A stretch of DNA of 64,000 nt from an uncultured Planktomarina sp. (GTDB lineage: Bacteria > Pseudomonadota > Alphaproteobacteria > Rhodobacterales > Rhodobacteraceae): positions 1 to 64,000 of the forward strand of contig CAJJBD010000014.1 in NCBI GenBank assembly GCA_905182325.1. Reading direction: 5' to 3'. A program made the translations under genes and the position numbers. Under the pieces are notes generated by a model. That model ran no database searches and was not told where the DNA came from. It was given only the letters and a program-made list of their open reading frames with translations. The stretch's first letter is position 1. Every line of letters begins with the position of its first letter. Below, piece after piece: positions 1-10,297 of this stretch.

Positions 1-134
1 AATGCTGAAGTCCGAGCGTGAAAATCATTACGAAGAACACTTCATCTAAAAGTTACAAAGTTGTTACAAAGTATTTTTAAGTTGTTTAATATCAATATTT
101 TATGGGCCTACTTTTATGGCATAGGAATAGTGCG

Positions 135-638
135 ATGAGTGAGTTAATCTGTGTTGGGTCTATTGCAGGCGCCTTTGGAGTACGAGGTGAGTTGCGCGTA
201 AAAAGCTTTTGCGCCAGACCAACTGATTTAGAGAAATATAGTCCACTATTAACGGAAGACGGCAAACAAAGCTTTGACCTGTCACTTATCGGACAGGTTA
301 AAAATGGGTTTTCAGCACGCATAATTGGAGTTAACTCAAAAGATGAGGCAGACTTATTACGTGGAATATCTCTATTTGCCGAACGTGAAAACCTACCAAC
401 ACTCCCTACGGATGAATTTTACTATTCAGACCTTATAGGTATGCAAGTCTCTGATACAGGTGGTTCCATACTTGGAAAAGTTAGGTCAGTACTAAATCAT
501 GGAGCAGATGATCTACTAGAAATAACATTAGAAGGGGCATCTGACACTGCACTTATCCCGTTCACCAAAGCAATTGTACCTACCGTTGACCTAGCCTCTG
601 GCTGCATCGTGGTCGACCCACCAGAAGGGCTGCTATGA
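135..638 (+). CDS. rimM: Ribosome maturation factor RimM
   Basis: N-terminal [21 protein letters not shown] and PRC-barrel-like [11 protein letters not shown]; 5' of trmD and rplS. The ATG at 135 is preferred over the ORF start at 102. Confidence 0.93.
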   Translation: MSELICVGSIAGAFGVRGELRVKSFCARPTDLEKYSPLLTEDGKQSFDLSLIGQVKNGFSARIIGVNSKDEADLLRGISLFAERENLPTLPTDEFYYSDLIGMQVSDTGGSILGKVRSVLNHGADDLLEITLEGASDTALIPFTKAIVPTVDLASGCIVVDPPEGLL

Positions 639-1417
639 ATACAGAAAATCTATCTCATGGACGCAAATCTATACGTGCTAGCATCAAGCCAAGAGCACTT
701 ATTGGAGAGCAGCCAGATTTAGTGGGAATTTGGCGGGTAGACATAATAACTCTTTTTCCTGATGTCTTTCCAGGTATCTTAGGAGCTTCGCTAACAGGCA
801 AAGCCCTTAAAGATGGAAAATGGCAACTGCACACGCATGACCTTCGGTCTTATGGCGTCGGAAAACATCGCAGTGTAGATGATACGCCCGCGGGTGGTGG
901 AGCCGGCATGGTGATGCGTGCAGACGTTCTTGGGCGAGCGCTGTCTGACATCTCACAACGCCGGGAACCCTGTCCAATTATTTATATGTCCCCACGAGGA
1001 AAACCACTGGTGCAAGAGAGAGCTAGACAAATGGTAGATAGCTCTGGAGCCATAATCTTATGTGGCCGTTTCGAAGGTATCGACCAGAGAGTGATTGAAC
1101 ACTTCCAAATTGAAGAGGTGAGCATTGGTGATTACGTACTTTCTGGTGGTGAGCTAGCGGCGCAGGTTATGCTTGATGCTACAGTACGCCTGATTCCAGG
1201 CGTACTGGGAAATCAAGCAAGTACTGAAGAGGAAAGTTTTTCAGATGGCCTCCTTGAATATCCCCAATATACTCGTCCACCAGTTTGGGAGGGACGAGAG
1301 GTTCCCAAAGTTCTAATGTCGGGCAATCATGGGAAAGTGGCTTCATGGAAAAAAACTCAGTCAGAAGCGCTTACAAGGGATCTTCGACCAGACTTATGGA
1401 AAAAATACGAACCGTAA
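635..1417 (+). CDS. trmD: tRNA (guanine-N1)-methyltransferase TrmD
   Basis: [58 protein letters not shown]; 4-bp ATGA overlap with rimM. Confidence 0.96.
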   Translation: MNTENLSHGRKSIRASIKPRALIGEQPDLVGIWRVDIITLFPDVFPGILGASLTGKALKDGKWQLHTHDLRSYGVGKHRSVDDTPAGGGAGMVMRADVLGRALSDISQRREPCPIIYMSPRGKPLVQERARQMVDSSGAIILCGRFEGIDQRVIEHFQIEEVSIGDYVLSGGELAAQVMLDATVRLIPGVLGNQASTEEESFSDGLLEYPQYTRPPVWEGREVPKVLMSGNHGKVASWKKTQSEALTRDLRPDLWKKYEP

Positions 1418-1694
1418 AATTGAGCATAAGTCAGTGCTTGCTTAAATGCCAATCGGGAAATATACGGCACAAACCAGTCCAGTGATGGATTCGGACAGCC
1501 GTGCTGTCGTGCCAATATTATCAAACGTTAGTCTTTATCTTCGGGACGAGCAAATATCTTGGCAAAAAGTGAGGCATAAAACAAATGCGACCTAAACTCT
1601 AGCGGGCACCTAGGTGGACCTGGAAGAAGACATAGAGCTATTGGGGAGTACATAACTTCGCAGGAAAACTGCGAGTAATAAAAGGAGCTATCAG

Positions 1695-2066
1695 ATGAAT
1701 CTGATTGCACAATTAGAAGCGGAACAAATTGCCGCTCTCGGAAAAGATATACCCGATTTCAAAGCCGGTGATAATATCCGCGTTGGTTTCAAAGTGACCG
1801 AAGGAACACGAAGCCGCATTCAAAACTATGAGGGCGTCTGTATCGCACGCAACAATGGCTCCGGAATTGCCGGTTCATTTACTGTTCGAAAAATATCATT
1901 TGGTGAAGGTGTGGAACGTGTGTTCCCACTACACTCTACTAGCATTGATAGCATAACCGTTGTGCGCCGAGGGCGAGTGCGCCGTGCAAAACTGTACTAT
2001 CTCCGAGAGCGCCGTGGAAAATCTGCGCGCATAACAGAACAAACCAACTATAAACCTAAGTCTTAG
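1695..2066 (+). CDS. rplS: 50S ribosomal protein L19
   Basis: [36 protein letters not shown]...[25 protein letters not shown] aaaggag upstream of the ATG. Confidence 0.97.
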   Translation: MNLIAQLEAEQIAALGKDIPDFKAGDNIRVGFKVTEGTRSRIQNYEGVCIARNNGSGIAGSFTVRKISFGEGVERVFPLHSTSIDSITVVRRGRVRRAKLYYLRERRGKSARITEQTNYKPKS

Positions 2067-2076
2067 GAGCGGTAAT

Positions 2077-2298
2077 ATGAAAAAAGATACCCATCCAGAT
2101 TATCATTTCATTAACGTAAAAATGACTAATGGTGATATCGTCCAAATGCGGTCAACATATGGCGCAGAAGGCGATCAATTGGCGTTGGACGTCGATCCAT
2201 CCGTACATCCAGCCTGGACCGGTGGAGGCTCACGCTTAATGGATACCGGTGGTCGCGTTTCAAAGTTCAAAAAGAAATATGAAGGCCTTGGATTCTAA
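2077..2298 (+). CDS. rpmE: 50S ribosomal protein L31
   Basis: [20 protein letters not shown]...[13 protein letters not shown]; follows rplS. Confidence 0.95.
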   Translation: MKKDTHPDYHFINVKMTNGDIVQMRSTYGAEGDQLALDVDPSVHPAWTGGGSRLMDTGGRVSKFKKKYEGLGF

Positions 2299-2320
2299 TT
2301 TATTTAATTATCTGAACTTT

Positions 2321-2354
2321 AAAAAGATCGGCCTTCAAGGTCGGTCTTTTTTTT
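2321..2354 (+). terminator. Rho-independent terminator after rpmE
   Basis: aaaaagatcggcc-ttcaa-ggtcggtcttttttttt: about 13-bp A/GC stem with two G-T pairs, followed by a T-run. Confidence 0.85.
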
Positions 2355-2478
2355 ATTCAAGAAATTAGTAACTTGCGATATTACAAATTTGAAATTTGAA
2401 ATTAATTAACTAATACTAGTGGCTGTTAGCCTCAAATTATTTTGCTAAAATCCTGATAAAAAATTTAAGAGGCAAACT

Positions 2479-3288
2479 TTGGCGCATATTATTGTAGTTG
2501 GTAACGAAAAGGGCGGATCTGGAAAATCAACCACAACGATGCATTTAGCCACAGCGCTTGCGCGAATGGGACATCGCATTGGAGGTCTCGACTTGGATCT
2601 TCGACAAAAAACATTTGCGCAATACATATTAAATCGAAAACGGTTTTCTGATGAAAGTGGTGTCGCACTTCTGTCGCCATATTACTTACCACTACCATTA
2701 GTAAAACAATCTGACATAGGCTCAGATGAAAATCTTATGAGCCATAGGCTTTCTGCTGCTATAGATTCATTAAAAACTACTTCAGATTTTATTATAATTG
2801 ATTGTCCAGGCAGTCATACACACCTGTCTCAGCTTGCTCATTCCTTAGCGGATACATTGATTACCCCACTTAACGATAGCTTTGTAGATTTTGATCTTTT
2901 AGCAAAAGTGGAAAGTGACGGAAAAACAATTAAGGGTCCATCTGTCTATTCTGAAATGGTTTGGACAGCACGGCAGTTTCGAGCAGAAGCTGGGGAAAAA
3001 CCAACAGATTGGGTTGTTGTGAGAAACCGGTTAGGAACACAAAATATGATTAATAAAAAGAAAATGGGTAATGCCCTTATACGTCTAGCGAAACGTATTG
3101 GCTTTCGTGTAGCTCCAGGGTTCAGCGAACGTGTTATTTTTCGAGAACTATTTCCACGCGGATTAACTCTTTTAGACCTTAAGGACGCGGGCATAAACCA
3201 ATTAAGCATATCAAATATTGCAGCTCGGCAAGAACTACGGGATTTGATTAGGGCGTTAGCACTACCGAATGTAGCTGTTGAATTCTGA
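2479..3288 (+). CDS. mipZ: MipZ-like ParA-family ATPase (division-plane positioning)
   Basis: Deviant Walker A GNEKGGSGKSTTTMHLA, DLDLRQKTFAQYILNR, DFIIIDCPGSHTHLSQLAHSLADTLITPLNDSFVDFD; TTG start. Confidence 0.9.
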   Translation: MAHIIVVGNEKGGSGKSTTTMHLATALARMGHRIGGLDLDLRQKTFAQYILNRKRFSDESGVALLSPYYLPLPLVKQSDIGSDENLMSHRLSAAIDSLKTTSDFIIIDCPGSHTHLSQLAHSLADTLITPLNDSFVDFDLLAKVESDGKTIKGPSVYSEMVWTARQFRAEAGEKPTDWVVVRNRLGTQNMINKKKMGNALIRLAKRIGFRVAPGFSERVIFRELFPRGLTLLDLKDAGINQLSISNIAARQELRDLIRALALPNVAVEF

Positions 3289-3369
3289 TCTAATTAAACC
3301 AACAAGGTAACCTCAAGTCTATCTAACTGAGCAGTAAGTGCTCCCAGCAAACTTCGAAAGTAATACAAG

Positions 3370-4566
3370 ATGACTAATTTTTCAAAAACCCGAAAAATGT
3401 TCGATATTCCTGAAGGTATGATCTATCTCAATGGAAACTCACTTGGGCCAATGCCAAAAGAAGCACCGTCAGCAATTAATGCCTTTTTGATTGATGAATG
3501 GCGAACTGAACTTGTCAAAGGGTGGAATACAAAAAACTGGTTTATTAAGAGCAACCTACTCGGTGATCGAATAGGTAGCTTGATGGGCGCCATCAACGGG
3601 ACAACTGTTGTGGGAGACACCCTATCAATCAAAGTATTTCAAGCCGTTGCCGCAGGTCTAGCAATGGCACCTAAAAGGCGTGTAATTCTTTCAGATAATG
3701 GAAATTTTCCAACTGATCTTTATATGGTTGAAGGTCTGATCAACCTTCGCAATGCCGGATATACGTTGAGGACGCCCAACCCAGAAGATGTTTACAGTCA
3801 AATTACCGATGAAGTAGCAGTCCTAATGATTACCGAAGTTGATTACCGAAATAGCCGTAAGCATGATATGAAAGCCCTTATTGCCAAAGCCCACAGCGTA
3901 GGCGCAACCGTTGTCTGGGATATGGCACATTCAATAGGTGCCCTTCCGATAGATGTGACAGACACCAACACAGATTTTGCAGTTGGATGTACCTATAAAT
4001 ATCTTAATGGAGGGCCTGGTGCGCCTGCATTTATTTATGTCGCACCACGTTTGCTCGATACTGTAGAACCTGCATTGTCCGGGTGGTTTGCCCATGAGGC
4101 GCCTTTTGCATTTGACCTTGGCTTTAGGCCTATGCCAGGTAAAATTGACAGAATGCGCATTGGCACGCAATCAATCGCTGCCTTCACACTTTTGGAGACA
4201 GCGCTCGATATCTGGGATGATGTGAACTTGTATGATGTGAGATCAAAGTCCATAGAGCTATCTGAATTTTTTATCAGTCAAGTTGAAGCAAAATGTCAGG
4301 GGTTAACATTAATAAGCCCTCGGGATCCAAATCAACGTGGTAGCCATGTAGCTTTCCAATTTGAAAATGGGTACGAGTGCATGCAGGCTTTGATAGCCCA
4401 AGGCGTCATTGGTGACTTTAGGGCTCCAGATGTTATGCGTTTTGGAATAACACCACTTTTCATCAACCTAGATGACATTGAGAAAGCGGTAACTGTTCTT
4501 TCAAACATCTTAAATGACAAAATTTGGAACAAACCAGAGTTTCATAATCGTTCACTAGTTACTTAA
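3370..4566 (+). CDS. kynU: Kynureninase
   Basis: PLP-fold: YLNGNSLGPMPK, DNGNFPTDLYMVEG, WDMAHSIGALPIDV, FAVGCTYKYLNGGPGAPAFIYVAP. Confidence 0.9.
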   Translation: MTNFSKTRKMFDIPEGMIYLNGNSLGPMPKEAPSAINAFLIDEWRTELVKGWNTKNWFIKSNLLGDRIGSLMGAINGTTVVGDTLSIKVFQAVAAGLAMAPKRRVILSDNGNFPTDLYMVEGLINLRNAGYTLRTPNPEDVYSQITDEVAVLMITEVDYRNSRKHDMKALIAKAHSVGATVVWDMAHSIGALPIDVTDTNTDFAVGCTYKYLNGGPGAPAFIYVAPRLLDTVEPALSGWFAHEAPFAFDLGFRPMPGKIDRMRIGTQSIAAFTLLETALDIWDDVNLYDVRSKSIELSEFFISQVEAKCQGLTLISPRDPNQRGSHVAFQFENGYECMQALIAQGVIGDFRAPDVMRFGITPLFINLDDIEKAVTVLSNILNDKIWNKPEFHNRSLVT

Positions 4567-4729
4567 AATTAATTTCTTCACTAGGTTTCATGGAAGTTTA
4601 ATTATGGTTGGTAATGCGCTTTACTATACCTTTTTTTCCTTAGGGTCTTTAAGGTAATCAATTCCTCATATGGACCTGCCCTCTCAGTTTAGTTAATGGA
4701 TAGATAATTTTAAAAAGGATTATTGCACA

Positions 4730-6961
4730 ATGCCTGCTGAAACTCATCCAGACATTATTTTCACCAAAGTTGACGAGGCACCGCAACTTGCTTCAGTGTC
4801 ACTTCTTCCAATTGTGCAAGCCTTCACTGCTGTGGCTAACGTGAAAGTTGGGGTGCGAGATATCTCTCTTGCAGGTCGCATTATCTCAGCCTTTCCAGAG
4901 AACTTGACAGTTTCCCAACGCCAAAATGACGACTTGGCATTTTTGGGTGAAATAGTTAAAACTTCTGACGCTAATGTAATCAAATTACCCAACATCTCTG
5001 CATCTGTTCCGCAGTTAATTTCTGCCCTTAAAGAACTCCAGTCACAAGGCTATAATATACCACCTTATCCAGAAACTCCACATACAGAATCAGAGAAGAA
5101 TATACGGTCCCGCTTTGATGCATTGAAGGGTTCTGCAGTTAACCCTGTTTTAAGAGAAGGTAATTCAGATCGCCGGGCAGCAAAGGCTGTAAAGAATTAC
5201 TCAATGGCTAACCCTCACACAATGGGGCATTGGGCTGCGGATAGCAAAACCTATGTTTCTACAATGTCCAAAAATGATTTTTTTAATAATGAAAAATCCG
5301 CAACACTTCGAGAAGATCAAGCCGGACTCGCAAAAATTGAATTGGTTGGTAGCGATGGTTCTGTCACCATCTTAAAATCTGATATTGAGTATCATGCTGG
5401 TTCTGTTGTGGACGCAACCTTTATGTCAGCAAAAGCTTTAAGTAGGTTTTTAAGTCAGCAGCTTAAAGATACAAAAGAAAAGGGTGTTTTATTTTCGATC
5501 CACCTTAAAGCAACAATGATGAAGGTTTCTGATCCCATCATATTTGGCCATGCCGTAAAAGCATATCTTGCACCTGTGTTTGAAAAATATTCTCAAGAAC
5601 TTTCTGAAATGGGAGCTAATGCGAATTCCGGTATGGGGGCGGTGATAGATACGATTAAAGGCTCTCCAAATTCTGACGAAATAATAGCCTCAATAAATAA
5701 GACTGTTAGTACCAATCCTCCACTTTACATGGTGAATTCAGATAAGGGCATCACTAACCTGCACGTACCATCTGATGTAATTATCGATGCGTCACTACCT
5801 GCGCTAATCAGAGCAGGCGGTAAGGGTTGGGGTCCAGATGGAAATGAATCAGACACAAATTGTGTAATACCCGACAGTTCATACGCACCAGTGTATGACG
5901 AATCTATTAAGTATTTTAAAGAAAATGGGGCATTAAACCCGGCAAAATCAGGTACTGTCCAAAACGTTGGTCTAATGGCACAGAAGGCAGAGGAATATGG
6001 ATCACACCCTACTACGTTCGAAATTCCTGCTAATGGTAGAGTACGCATAGTCTTAGAAAATAAGGATATATTGCACGAACATGTTGTCGAAAAAGGTGAT
6101 ATTTGGCGTTCAGCTTCAACGCGGCAGGCACCAATTAAAGACTGGGTACAACTTGCGCTAGATAGGCAATCTATTGAGGGCTGTCAGGCAATTTTTTGGC
6201 TTGATGAAAAGCGTCCCCATGATGCAGAATTAATAAAATATATTAAACCAATTTTGAAAGAAGCAAACGCAACAAATCAGTTTAAAATCCTTAATCCTAG
6301 ACAAGCCACACGCCTCAGCTTGGAGACTATTAGTAAAGGTGAAATGTCAATTGCTGTTACTGGTAATGTTTTGCGAGATTACCTGACTGATCTGTTTCCC
6401 ATTCTTGAGCTAGGTACGTCAGCAAAAATGCTTTCAATAGTAAAGTTAATGAATGGTGGCGGTTTGTTTGAAACTGGGGCTGGTGGATCAGCCCCTAAGC
6501 ACGTTCAGCAATTAATGGAAGAAAACCACTTGCGGTGGGACTCACTGGGTGAGTTTTGCGCCCTAGGCGAAAGTCTGAAGTATTTAGCAACCGTTAAGAA
6601 TAATAAAAAAGCAAGGATTTTGGGTGAAGCTGTTGATCAGGCTACACAAGGTATACTTGATCAAAACAAATCACCTGGCCGCAAGGTGAGCCAGCTGGAT
6701 AATCGTGACAGTCACTTCTACTTTGCACTTTACTGGGCCCAAGCTTTAGCAATGCAATCAGACGATCCAGACCTAGCGAAGTATTTTGAGCCTATTGCAC
6801 AGGCCCTAGCTGAAAATGAAACTGCAATTTTAGACGACCTCTCATCAGCAAAGGGCAAACCAGCCGATATCGGGGGCTATTTTCATGGTAATCATCAGAA
6901 AACTGAAGACATTATGCGGCCATCTGAGATTTTTAATAGAATAATTAAATTAGAAAAATAG
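4730..6961 (+). CDS. icd: Monomeric-type NADP-dependent isocitrate dehydrogenase
   Basis: 743 aa; SRFDALKGSAVNPVLREGNSDRRAAKAVKNYSMANPHTMG and FETGAGGSAPKHVQQLMEENHLRWDSLGEF are typical of the monomeric IDH family. Confidence 0.95.
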   Translation: MPAETHPDIIFTKVDEAPQLASVSLLPIVQAFTAVANVKVGVRDISLAGRIISAFPENLTVSQRQNDDLAFLGEIVKTSDANVIKLPNISASVPQLISALKELQSQGYNIPPYPETPHTESEKNIRSRFDALKGSAVNPVLREGNSDRRAAKAVKNYSMANPHTMGHWAADSKTYVSTMSKNDFFNNEKSATLREDQAGLAKIELVGSDGSVTILKSDIEYHAGSVVDATFMSAKALSRFLSQQLKDTKEKGVLFSIHLKATMMKVSDPIIFGHAVKAYLAPVFEKYSQELSEMGANANSGMGAVIDTIKGSPNSDEIIASINKTVSTNPPLYMVNSDKGITNLHVPSDVIIDASLPALIRAGGKGWGPDGNESDTNCVIPDSSYAPVYDESIKYFKENGALNPAKSGTVQNVGLMAQKAEEYGSHPTTFEIPANGRVRIVLENKDILHEHVVEKGDIWRSASTRQAPIKDWVQLALDRQSIEGCQAIFWLDEKRPHDAELIKYIKPILKEANATNQFKILNPRQATRLSLETISKGEMSIAVTGNVLRDYLTDLFPILELGTSAKMLSIVKLMNGGGLFETGAGGSAPKHVQQLMEENHLRWDSLGEFCALGESLKYLATVKNNKKARILGEAVDQATQGILDQNKSPGRKVSQLDNRDSHFYFALYWAQALAMQSDDPDLAKYFEPIAQALAENETAILDDLSSAKGKPADIGGYFHGNHQKTEDIMRPSEIFNRIIKLEK

Positions 6962-7184
6962 GCTACATAACAACAGGCGTCTCAAAATAAAATTTATCTA
7001 AAGTTCAGTTTTTGCAGTCTTTTAGTATAAGGTAAAAAATTGTTCGGTGGCATTGCGGTGTATTTAAAATCGTTTGTTAAATGAGAAAACCACCACAATA
7101 TTGTGGCTACAAAAAACAATGATTTTACCATTGCTCTTCTCATTTCAATCCTTGAATGTAATCGCACAAATTTTGGAGATTTTA

Positions 7185-8024
7185 ATGACCTATAGCCCAC
7201 CTAAGGTATGGACATGGGACACCGATAATGGTGGCCAGTTTGCTAGTATTAATAGACCTATCTCAGGTGCTACCCATGAAAAAGAACTGCCAGTTGGCGA
7301 GCATCCACTACAGCTTTACTCAAAAGGGACACCTAATGGCGTAAAAGTTACAGTTATGCTTGAAGAACTCTTAGCTAAAGGCAAATCTGGCGCAGAATAT
7401 GATGCGTGGTTGATTGAAATAGGAGATGGGACCCAATTTAGTAGTGGTTTTGTAGACATAAATCCTAATTCCAAGATTCCCGCACTTATGGATAAATCAG
7501 CAGGCGTGCGGGTATTTGAGAGTGGTGCAATCTTACTATACCTAGCTGAAAAGTTTAATTTGTTTTTATCAGAAGATATTGCTGAGCGAACTGAAACCCT
7601 TAATTGGTTATTTTGGCTGCAAGGTTCTGCTCCTTACTTAGGTGGGGGTTTTGGTCATTTCTACGCATATGCACCAGAAAAATTTGAGTATCCAATCAAT
7701 CGCTTTACGATGGAAGTTAAGCGCCAGTTGGATCTTTTGGATAAACAACTTGAAAATAAAAGATTTCTAGCTGGGAGTCAGTATTCGATTGCAGATATGG
7801 CAGCCGCCCCTTGGTACGGAGCTTTAGTCAAGGGCTTACAGTATGATGCAGGTGAATTTTTAGATGTAGGGATTTATAAAAATGTAAAGCGGTGGGCCGA
7901 TGAAATTTACGCGCGTCCAGCATTTAAAAGAGGTCAGATGGTAAACCGAACCAAAGGGGCACCATCAGAAAGACTTTCTGAACGGCATAATTCTGATGAT
8001 TTTGACAACATTTCTCAGGCCTAA
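7185..8024 (+). CDS. yghU: Glutathione S-transferase, YghU/GSH-disulfide oxidoreductase type
   Basis: MTYSPPKVWTWDTDNGGQFASINRPISGATHEKELPVGEHPLQLYSKGTPNGVKVTVMLEELL; conserved GST-N and GST-C regions. ATG at 7185 preferred over 7074. Confidence 0.88.
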   Translation: MTYSPPKVWTWDTDNGGQFASINRPISGATHEKELPVGEHPLQLYSKGTPNGVKVTVMLEELLAKGKSGAEYDAWLIEIGDGTQFSSGFVDINPNSKIPALMDKSAGVRVFESGAILLYLAEKFNLFLSEDIAERTETLNWLFWLQGSAPYLGGGFGHFYAYAPEKFEYPINRFTMEVKRQLDLLDKQLENKRFLAGSQYSIADMAAAPWYGALVKGLQYDAGEFLDVGIYKNVKRWADEIYARPAFKRGQMVNRTKGAPSERLSERHNSDDFDNISQA

Positions 8025-8159
8025 TATTGGCTTGGTTTATTAAATTAAATTTAAAAACGTTAGTTTTGTCTTTTGCCACCTTGCCCAAAACAGCAAAGGC
8101 CTTGTTTTTAATTAGGTACAATGGCAATATTTTAGAGATCAACATGGAATATTATTCTA

Positions 8160-9038
8160 ATGCAATCACCTAATATGACACAAAAGCCAGATGTGAAGGC
8201 ATTCTTTGATACTCAGTCAAATACGATAAGTTATGTGGTAAAAGATCCCCAAAGTACTTCATGTGCAGTAATAGATGCAGTCATGCAATTTGATTACGCA
8301 GCTGGGCGGTTAAGCTACGAAAGTGCAGACGAGATGATCGACTACATCATCCACAATCAACTAACACTTGAATGGATTATTGAAACCCACGTCCATGCAG
8401 ATCACCTATCCGGCGCTCCTTATATTCAGCAGAAACTGGGTGGAAAAATTGGGATTGGGAAGCATATCCAAACAGTCCAAGAGACCTTTGGAAAAATTTT
8501 TAATGCCGAGACTGAATTTGAGCGTGATGGCTCACAATTTGATAAACTTTTTGAAGATAAGGATACTTATCAAATTGGCGAAATGGCTTGCTTTGCAATA
8601 CACACTCCAGGGCATACTCCGGCTTGTATGGTTCATATAATGGGTGATGCCGCTTTTTCAGGCGATACCTTATTCATGCCAGATGGAGGCTCAGCCCGTG
8701 CAGATTTCCCTGGTGGAGATGCTGGACAACTATTTGATTCAATAAGTCAAGTTTTGAGCTTACCAGATGAGGTTCGCTTATTTGTTTGTCATGATTACGG
8801 TCCTGGCGGCCGAGCGATTAGCTGGGAAACAACCATTAGAGAACAGAAAAATTCTAATATTCACGTTGGCAAAGGAGCAGATCGTGACGCATTTGTAGCA
8901 ATGCGCGAAGAGCGTGACGCAAAGCTGGCGATGCCAAAACTGATTATTCCCTCATTACAAGTAAATATGCGGGCTGGGGAAATACCGCGAGATGACACAG
9001 GTAATATGGCTTTAAAAATTCCTTTGAATAAGCTCTAA
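8160..9038 (+). CDS. MBL-fold metallo-hydrolase, persulfide-dioxygenase/Blh-like
   Basis: THVHADHLSGAPYIQ, HTPGHTPACMVHIMGDAAFSGDTLFMPDGGSARADFPGGDA, VCHDYGPGGR. Confidence 0.85.
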   Translation: MQSPNMTQKPDVKAFFDTQSNTISYVVKDPQSTSCAVIDAVMQFDYAAGRLSYESADEMIDYIIHNQLTLEWIIETHVHADHLSGAPYIQQKLGGKIGIGKHIQTVQETFGKIFNAETEFERDGSQFDKLFEDKDTYQIGEMACFAIHTPGHTPACMVHIMGDAAFSGDTLFMPDGGSARADFPGGDAGQLFDSISQVLSLPDEVRLFVCHDYGPGGRAISWETTIREQKNSNIHVGKGADRDAFVAMREERDAKLAMPKLIIPSLQVNMRAGEIPRDDTGNMALKIPLNKL

Positions 9039-9239
9039 ACAGAGTGATAAAAAGTACTGGTGACATTTTAATCAAAACATACCGTTATAGGATGTAACTA
9101 AATCTGTTTTTCACTAGATTTCAATTTTTTAAAAAAATATGGTGAGTTGCAATGCAGATCACGTCAAAGTATTTTATATGGCATATAATGTGTTAGCAGT
9201 TTTTAAAACAACTGAGTGCTGCACCTAGGGAGTTGTATC

Positions 9240-10262
9240 ATGAACCTTATTACAAAACTGCGCGTCTTGGTTTCAGTTGCGGCAATCACTTTTGGATCAG
9301 TGACTTCCGCATCTGCTGAAATTACCAGCCTTCGTATCCAAACACACTTCACGGCTGAAAGCACATCTGGGCAGATGGTGGCAAACTTTATTGAAAACGT
9401 CAGTACGATGTCAAATGGCGAAATTAAAATTAAAATTTTCTATGGCTCTACGATTACGAATACTGCAGAGACGTTTGATGCAGCGATTGCAGGTATTCTT
9501 GATTGCGATATGACAGATGCTTCATACCAAGTCGGCAGAGATCCAGCATTCCAGTTTGCTAGTGATCTAGTGGGCCTTTACACAAATCCACAAGAGCAAA
9601 TGGCGTGGCTACTTCATAGCGACGGATACAGCGCCCTAAATGTTTTATACAATTCATACGATATGGAGTTCATCGGTTGGTGGATACCAGGTCCAGCATC
9701 GTTTTCTTCTTCAGAATCTGTTGGAGGAATTGCTGACGTGAAGGATTGGAAATTTCGCTCCTCTTCAAGTTCAAACAATACAGTTTTTACAAACTTGGGA
9801 GCATCACCAGTTGTGATAGACCAAAATGCTATTCCTGGGGCTATTGGAACTGGTATTCTGGACGGTGCGTATGCAGCAAATTTAACTGAAACCTCAGAAT
9901 TAGGTCTGTATGACATTGGCAATCGCACCAACTTTCCAGGTTTTCATTCTATGCCAACGAGCCATTTAGCCTGTCGTAAGGGCGTTTGGAATTCAATGCC
10001 AGCTGACCATCAAGCTATTCTTAAAAATGGAATGCAAACTCTGGCCTCTAACAACAACACGATAACTAAAATCAAGAAAGCCCTCACAACAAAGTTACTA
10101 CTCGAAAAAGAAGTTAAATTGTATAAATGGTCAGAAACTGAACTATACAGGTATCGTTCAATGGTGAAATCTAGTTTAGTCGAATTTGCAACAACTCCAG
10201 CTGCGAAAACACTTCTAGAGAGCCACATCAAGTTTTTGGCAGCAATGGGTTTGTTAGAATAG
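9240..10262 (+). CDS. TRAP transporter solute-binding protein (DctP family)
   Basis: Signal peptide, FTAESTSGQMVANFIENVSTMSNGEIKIKIFYGS, GFHSMPTSHLACRKGVWNSMPADHQAIL. No DctQ/DctM genes adjacent. Confidence 0.82.
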   Translation: MNLITKLRVLVSVAAITFGSVTSASAEITSLRIQTHFTAESTSGQMVANFIENVSTMSNGEIKIKIFYGSTITNTAETFDAAIAGILDCDMTDASYQVGRDPAFQFASDLVGLYTNPQEQMAWLLHSDGYSALNVLYNSYDMEFIGWWIPGPASFSSSESVGGIADVKDWKFRSSSSSNNTVFTNLGASPVVIDQNAIPGAIGTGILDGAYAANLTETSELGLYDIGNRTNFPGFHSMPTSHLACRKGVWNSMPADHQAILKNGMQTLASNNNTITKIKKALTTKLLLEKEVKLYKWSETELYRYRSMVKSSLVEFATTPAAKTLLESHIKFLAAMGLLE

Positions 10263-10297
10263 CAACATAGTTTTAGACTTTATGGTAGCGGCCAACA

